A stretch of DNA of 64,000 bases. Origin: Protea cynaroides. Lineage: Eukaryota; Streptophyta; Magnoliopsida; Proteales; Proteaceae. The stretch is from contig CM053267.1 of the NCBI GenBank assembly GCA_028583415.1, forward strand, positions 18,979,814-19,043,813. Direction: 5' to 3'. Both the position numbers and the translations under genes were made by a program. The notes beneath the pieces were generated by a model, which worked only from the letters and a program-made list of their open reading frames with translations, was not told the origin of the DNA and searched no databases. Below are positions 29,201-35,200 of this stretch, piece by piece. The first letter of the stretch is position 1; each line of letters opens with the position of its first letter.

Positions 29201-32200
29201 TGTTCAAAATCTTGAAACTCGAGGATGTCTTGACCCTTGGGAAAACCGAGATTTTCGAGATCTCGACGAGACACTGCACAAAAGCCGCGAAGACTTAAAT
29301 GTGTGTTTCGACCCTAAAATGACCATTTTAAGGCTTTATATTCCAGGAAACCCTATTTTAGCATATATAAACACATTTAAACCATAAAATTATAAAAATA
29401 ATCATACATGGTGATTGTTTGGATTTACACTCATGTTTGGCAATGTCGGTCTAAAGTTCAGATGCAAACCTAGATTGGCTATTCTACATAATGTTACACT
29501 AGTAAAATATCAAAAAAGACCAAATGAGCCAATAAAATTATATTTTAGGAGAAGAATAAACAAAAAAACACTAAATTAGGTAATTTTCATAGTCAAAAAA
29601 CCCAAAGTAGCCAAGTAAACCATAAAATCATAATTCATACATTATGTCCAAACCAGTCGAAAACTAGTCGAAAAACGGTCAAAAACTAGTTGAAAATGTC
29701 GAGACCAGTCGAGACTGATCGAGAATCTCGTCTCGTGCGAGATCTTGTCTCAACCTGTTCGAGAAGTTCGAAATTCTCAAGATCTTGGCAAGATTGGCGA
29801 GATCTCGCCAAGATTTTGAACCATGTACAAAACCCAACTATTAGAATGTGATGGCAAATCTGTAATTTTCAGGAATAGTGCTAGACCTTAATCCTAAGCT
29901 AATAATTTTTATAATGTATGTAACTGATTGGGAATTAGAAATTAAATGAACTATAAACTTGGAAGCAAAGTTATGAAGCATACAAAACAGATTTTCAATT
30001 AAAGGTGGGGGTCATTTTCGAACAAAACAAGAAGTGCCTATAATAAAAAATAAAAATAAAAAATAAGGGAAGAGTCTTGTCCTACCTTCGATAAAGCAAC
30101 CAGTCACAGTAGAGAGTTCTCTTGAAATAGATACAGCGACCCAACCAAAGCGCCATATCAATTGAAATTTTGGGTAGAGAGTCGCAATCTACAGGCCTCT
30201 TGATGGATCCCTACGCAGGTTCCAAATCGAGGAGATTATCTAAGTAAACATTTTCTGAAACCAAACCTGGAGGTAAGAATGAAAACAGGCAGGTTGCAGG
30301 TTGGATTTCTCAAAGCAGGGAGGTTTCACGGATGAAAATTTAGGATTTATATCTCCCCAAGGTAAAGAGACAATATCTCAAATCTCAGTCCAAACTGGTC
30401 AGGTTTGATGGGTTTATTGTTGGGCCATTGGAGTTTGTGTTGCCATTGTTGGCAGCTATACATGTTCTGCCGTTGCACAGCATTTCTGACCGAGTTGGCA
30501 GGGTCCGACAAAGAGTTGGCAAGACATTCGAAAAAATACAGTGATAGATCAGCTTGTAAGTATGTTCAGCTGTACACTAAGGTGCATACTACATAGGTGT
30601 CCTTGGCAATGTGAGGCAGCTTGAGGTGATGTGTGCCTGAAGTTTCATGGCTGAATTCATAGGTTCTTCACATTGAAATGTTGACTTTGAAGCTATTTTT
30701 AGTGGGTCCTATAGCAGATTCATGGGGAACACTGAACATGGAAGTTGTAATATGTCAAATTAGCTTTGCAATGCAACTTGAATCGTGTCGATCAAATACC
30801 ATATGAAGAAGTTATGAAGGTTTCTATAGGATAACATGAAAATCAAAGAAAAATGACACAGTATCAAACTCTCCCGTTAAGTTTCAATACATGATAGGGG
30901 TCACAAAATAATTATCAAAAATCGATGCCCTTGATTGCAATTAGCAAACTTCAAAGGGCAACGGAGAAACTAAGGATATATATTTAATTTTGATTGAACT
31001 GTTATGGAAGAGGCCACATCAGCTTGTTTCAATTGGACAAATCTGAAAAAAGCATGCTCAAGGAACTAGTTTCCGATGCAACATATGCTTCCATGTGGTT
31101 CTTCATTGGTCACGCTCCAGAAAGATCGTTTTTTTGCGTTACACTATGGTGACTCATGGATACAGTGTGTCGCACACACAAGTTAGACAACAGAAGATGC
31201 CATTTGATGGGTTTATTAACCCAGACAAATGCTAATCGCTTCGAGCACGATTTAGTTCATCGGACAATTCTTATATCATCCGTGGTTTGGGAGTTTGGTC
31301 GAATGGTCTTTAATCGAGCCGCCAACTTGTGACAAAACCAAATGTAGATTCTACTTTAATGGCATTTGAGCCCTTCCCCGTGGCAGATCGTATGGTCTAT
31401 ACTAAACTAGTGATTCTTGACTCATTTTTAAGGCTTTTTTAGCCTAGTTTTTTGCTATAGCTTTAGAATTTTACAAGAACATGATTGCTCCGCCAAACCT
31501 ACGAAAAAGTGAGAATAGATGCCTCTTTTGCATTAGAGAAGTTATTATGATGATGGTTTCACTTTGCATGATGATTTGAGCACGTGGTCAAAGTTTGTAG
31601 TGCTTCAAGGAAGCTGACAATAGTGGGTTTATCCTAGAGGAGGTAACCAAATCTTGTCCTATTTTGTAAATTCTAGGTGGTTTTGTGTTGAAACCCTAGA
31701 CTTCTTGAAACCCTGTTTTATGCATTGTATTGGTGGGAGATTTATTATTCAATTATTGTAATTGATGAATTGTAACTCCTTTTAAGTAGGTGCTTGATTG
31801 GAGAAGGGGTTGCTGATCTCATTGTATTGTTGCACAAACAAAGGCAGGAATTGTTCTTCCTGGACTGTGGATGCAATCAAAATTTGAGAAGTGTATTAAG
31901 CACAATACGAAACCCTACTAGGGTATTGCTCCGTGAACATAGCTTTTAACACATTGTGGAGGTGAACCACATAAACCATGTTTTGTGTGCTTGTGCTACT
32001 ATCTTTGCATGTATTGGAGGGCATTGGACTGCACAGTGGGTGTGTGATGCAAAGGTTAAGGTTTACAATCAATTTTATACCCTTAACCTTGCAATAGGAT
32101 TGATTACACCAGCCCTAGCAACAGGCTAAATAATAAACTAGGAAATCAGCAATGAAGAACTTATCTTGCTAGTCAATTTAACTGTTGGTTGACTAAGACA

Positions 32201-35200
32201 TTTGGAGGGCTTGTAGGTTGATATGCTCTTGTAACAATGTCCAAATTTGAAGTCGATCTGATCAATCGTTTAAGAGATGTGAATTTTTAAAGTTGCTGTG
32301 ATATTCTGGTTTCTACCCAGAAATCGTTAACTGATAGTGTGATGGCTGAGTTGAGGTTGTGTCGACCAGAATGGTTGTTCTCCTATACTCACCACCAGCA
32401 AGCACTCTTGATGAAGTCTTCCCAATCTTAAGTCCTTCAAAGGATCAAGACTTTACAGCAGTAGGAAAGGCGGAGGGGGGTCGGTGGCAGCACAGCACTT
32501 AGTACAAGGAAATGGGGGGGATTGATAGCTTAAGGGGGAGGGGAGATAAAAGAATAATGAGAGAATGAGAGAGAGGGAAGGGGGAGCTGCGGCTGAGTAT
32601 CACAGCCAAGGAGACTCGGCTGCAACTAAATCGCAGGCAAGTCTTTTGTCCAAAACTCCTTCTTCTATATATATATATATATATATAATTGCTTTGGAAT
32701 ACAAATAGGAAAGAAGACTAGTCAATCCATCCTTGTTAACAGCTAGCAAGGAAAGGAAAGTCCAATCTTATAAAAGAACTTTACAAAAGAAGAAAAGCCT
32801 TATTGCCTAATAGAAATTTTCTAAAACTGAAAATAGAAACAATCTAAAACTAAAAATAGAAACTTAACATTAGGCAAGTGTATAACACAAGCAATAATTA
32901 ATTTAGGAAACAATTAATTATAGCTAGCAACTCTTATAGTAATAACTAATATAGAAGATCCCCTCATGGAAAGCTGACCAACAGCTGTCCATGGCTAGCA
33001 GTCCAGCCAGCTAGGCTGCTGGCTAAGCTGCCAACTTGGCTGCTAGCTAGGCTTGCAGCTTAGCTGCTGGCTTGGCTGGTGGTTTGGCTGGCTTATTCTC
33101 CTGTGGTACACTTGTACAGCATCAGCTCTCCCTGGCTTTGAAACATCCGTCTCCGATGAATGGAAAAATGACATGTAACGGTCATAAAGATCAGCATCTA
33201 GCCTCTTGAAGCCATCCTCATGAATCCACGTACAATCATGACGGGGTCGTACTTTTATCAGTTGGTGGGGCCACAAGTTGGGAAACCGCATATATGCTCC
33301 TCGTTACCTTCATCAGAGTGGTGGCTCTCAAAGTCTTGCTAATGTAGAACCAGAAGTGCTGTGTCAACGTGCTGTCCAAAAGGAGATGACTGACTAATCT
33401 GCTTGCTTTTGTTTTCTGGTTGGTCCTTCTTTTGGGACAGTAGTACCTGCTCGCGTTCCAACTATTTGGCTCTCAGCTTTCCCTTTTCAGAAGGCACATT
33501 GAGAGGTTTCAAGATTAGATGTTTTCCGCCAACATCAAAGTAGCATTGATTCTTTGTGCCACCCATTAGTACGTCATTATCATTTATCCAGGGTCACCAC
33601 ATTAACACATCAGTGAGAATAATGGGAATAACATCACACCAAACACTTTCATCATAAACTCCTCCCATCTTCAAAGGAATGGAGCATCAATGATTCACCT
33701 CTAGTATGCTATCATTTAAGAGAGAGACTTTGTAAGGTTGTGGATGCTTTTCTATTTCCACTTACAGTCTATAACAAAAGCTTGTGAAACAACGTTCACA
33801 CCACTACAGCTGTCTACAATGATTTGCACAAGGCTTAAGCTACTAGCCATGTGTGTATTGAAAATACAATGACGGCGCCAATCTTCACCCTTGGCTTCAG
33901 CTAAAAGTAAGCGGCTCACCATGTGGATTCCATAAGAGCCCTCATTGCCATCATCTTCCCCGTAGTTAACATCTATATCGTCACCAACCGCGGCATTGTC
34001 TAATGTATCGTCGCTTTGCGGTTCACAAATCTGAGACTCGGCATTAGCTTCCACCACGACAAGAAGAGAATTTCCTTTCAGCTTTCGTGGACATTCTCTG
34101 ACACAGTGTCCATAAGCATTACAATGGTAACACTGCACATTGTTATTTGACATGGGTGTTGTCCCCTTATCTGGAACCATTGGTGTAGGCGGAGTTCATT
34201 TACTTTCCCCATATGGTGGGATAAACTTCCGTGTAGTGGTTTTCAGCAAATATTCCGCTTGCAAGGCCTTCTCGAAACAATCATGGATGCTAACTACGTC
34301 AACCACGCCAATCTTGTCTCGTATGTCAAGACACATGCCAAGACGAAATGGGAGATCATTTGGTCAATGTCATCACGCAAGACGCTACGTGCACATAAGT
34401 TGTCAAACTGAAGCATGTAATCTTCTACAAAAAAGGTACCTTGCTGAAGTGTGTTCAGTTGGTCATGGAGCCTTCTTTGGAAGGTTCTTGGTAGGTACTT
34501 TTCTTTGAGCTCTTCCTTCATCTCTTCCCAAGTAGTGGGCTCCAGCCGGCATCAGATCAAGCTGTCCTCATAATGCCTCCACCACTCTTGAGCGGCTCCT
34601 ATAAGTTTGGAACGTACCAACTTCAATTTCCTAACTTCTAGAAGTTCAAACCAATCAAAATAATCGTGAAGGGCACACATCCGAGCATGGAATGCTTGTG
34701 GATCATGTCGACCATTGAACTCTTTCAGTTCCAGCCTCACTTTATGTATATTGTCATAGGGATGATGTCGCATATCATGCTCATGGTAGGGTGAGTCTTG
34801 TAGTCAACAATAGGAACCCTTCGGGGAGCTCTTGGAAGAGTCCTAGAATGGTGATTGGCCGTAGACTGCCACTGTCCTACGGTCATAGAATTCTAACTAT
34901 TATCCATACTAATAATTTGGGCCCACATCTCCGCCAACTGTTATAGCACCATGGTCATGGGGTCAACTGGCTGGTTAGGAGAGTTAGAACCCTCCGCTGC
35001 CATGCTTTGATACCAATTGACACAAAGGTTAAAGGTATAAAATTGATCATAGACCCTAACCCTTGCATCAGTGTGCATACATGGGAGACCTGGTTGGTTG
35101 CTAGGCAGGTATGTATACGAAATTGTAGACTGATAAAATTGGGGTACCCCTGCCTATTGGTGTTTCTACCAGTGAGTGACAAGTGTGTTTGGAAAATAGC

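Noticed and set aside
34140..34508. 122-codon plus-strand ORF
   Set aside because: Antisense to the gypsy gag with clear domain evidence on the minus strand.
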